NCBI GenBank assembly: GCA_025934615.1
Contig: JAICXS010000148.1
Location: 1 to 5,691, forward strand
DNA: 5,691 nucleotides
DNA from: Nitrospiraceae bacterium
GTDB lineage: Bacteria > Nitrospirota > Nitrospiria > Nitrospirales > Nitrospiraceae
Direction: 5' to 3'
Part shown: piece by piece, positions 5,583 through 5,691 of the stretch
Numbering within the stretch: position 1 is the first letter of the stretch
Layout of the letters: the number at the start of each line of letters is the position of its first letter
Notes under the pieces: generated by a model
Told to the model about the DNA's origin: nothing
The model's input: only the letters and a program-made list of their open reading frames with translations
The model's database searches: none
Position numbers and translations under genes: made by a program

Positions 5583-5621
5583 TTGGCGACGAAGAAGGCA
5601 GCAAAGAAGAAAAAGAAGTAA
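5583..5621 (+). CDS. Candidate 12-residue lysine-rich micropeptide
   Basis: A TTG start is followed by eleven codons and TAA, giving MATKKAAKKKKK with seven lysines in twelve residues. The case for translation is the ten-base Shine-Dalgarno match at proper spacing and the placement between the HARE-HTH gene (46 nt upstream) and a strong terminator 13 nt downstream. The sequence resembles the basic Ala-Lys tails of histone H1-like bacterial proteins. It could be a nucleic-acid-binding peptide, a leader-type ORF whose Lys codons affect ribosome movement near the terminator, or the remnant of a longer lysine-rich protein. Standard gene callers would miss it. The function is not known. Confidence 0.5.
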   Translation: MATKKAAKKKKK

Positions 5622-5634
5622 TCCAACCACACAG

Positions 5635-5673
5635 CGCCGAGGGTAAGGCCACTTGCCCTCGGCGTTTTCTTTT
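5635..5673 (+). terminator. Rho-independent terminator
   Basis: CGCCGAGGGTAAG (5635-5647) pairs with CTTGCCCTCGGCG (5652-5664): a 13-bp stem with one T-G wobble, a 4-nt loop GCCA and a TTTTCTTTT tract (5665-5673). It ends the HARE-HTH/mini-ORF transcript. The remaining 18 nt to the window end show nothing recognisable. Confidence 0.93.
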
Positions 5674-5691
5674 ACCATCCACGAAAGTCTA

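Noticed and set aside
5609..5615. G AAA AAG as a -1 programmed frameshift site in the mini-ORF
   Set aside because: The first base is G rather than A, so P-site re-pairing is poor, and the shifted frame runs through the terminator.
1..5691. CRISPR array, tRNA, rRNA, IS element or phage genes
   Set aside because: No regularly spaced repeats, cloverleaf, transposase motifs or terminal inverted repeats were seen on either strand.

Overview
The window looks like a piece of a bacterial chromosome. Coding GC is roughly mid-50s percent, genes are tightly packed, and there are no phage, insertion-sequence, tRNA, rRNA or CRISPR signatures. The gene families suggest a Gram-negative host: a predicted outer-membrane lipoprotein beta-propeller, a periplasmic CrtC/AttH two-domain lipocalin and a DrrAB-type ABC exporter. 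The overall style resembles Nitrospira or related Nitrospirota, but this is an impression and no marker gene proves it.

Layout. (1) Positions 1-2418, minus strand: a three-gene operon read right to left. It encodes a stand-alone LON substrate-binding-domain protein, then a DrrA/NatA-type ABC ATPase whose ATG overlaps the LON stop codon (TAATG), then an ABC-2 permease that starts 8 nt after the ATPase and runs off the left edge just before its natural end. (2) Positions 2419-2546: a compact divergent promoter region. (3) Positions 2547-4809, plus strand: a two-gene operon for envelope proteins. The first gene is a secreted CrtC/AttH-like lipocalin pair that may be translated leaderless from an extended -10 promoter. 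The second, 25 nt downstream with a strong ribosome binding site and a GTG start, is a lipoprotein made of seven Asp-box (BNR-like) repeats. (4) Positions 4810-5023: an AT-rich control region (about 40% GC over 4801-5040) with a 10-bp dyad, clustered short palindromes and a near-consensus extended sigma-70 promoter. (5) Positions 5024-5536: a coiled-coil plus HARE-HTH winged-helix protein, starting at TTG. (6) Positions 5537-5691: a hairpin over the HARE stop codon, a near-perfect Shine-Dalgarno sequence followed by a 12-codon lysine-rich mini-ORF, and a strong intrinsic terminator that closes the unit.

How the genes may work together. The minus-strand operon makes an export machine of the drug or lipid exporter class, with a LON-domain protein co-translated with it. 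The divergent operon makes two exported proteins that probably act on or scaffold something in the periplasm or outer membrane. The right-hand unit appears independent: a probable DNA-binding protein with its own promoter and a possible basic micropeptide in the same transcript. The most novel points are the 12-codon mini-ORF with its exceptional ribosome binding site and adjacent terminator, and the HARE-HTH gene with a promoter full of dyads. None of these functions is proven by the sequence alone.
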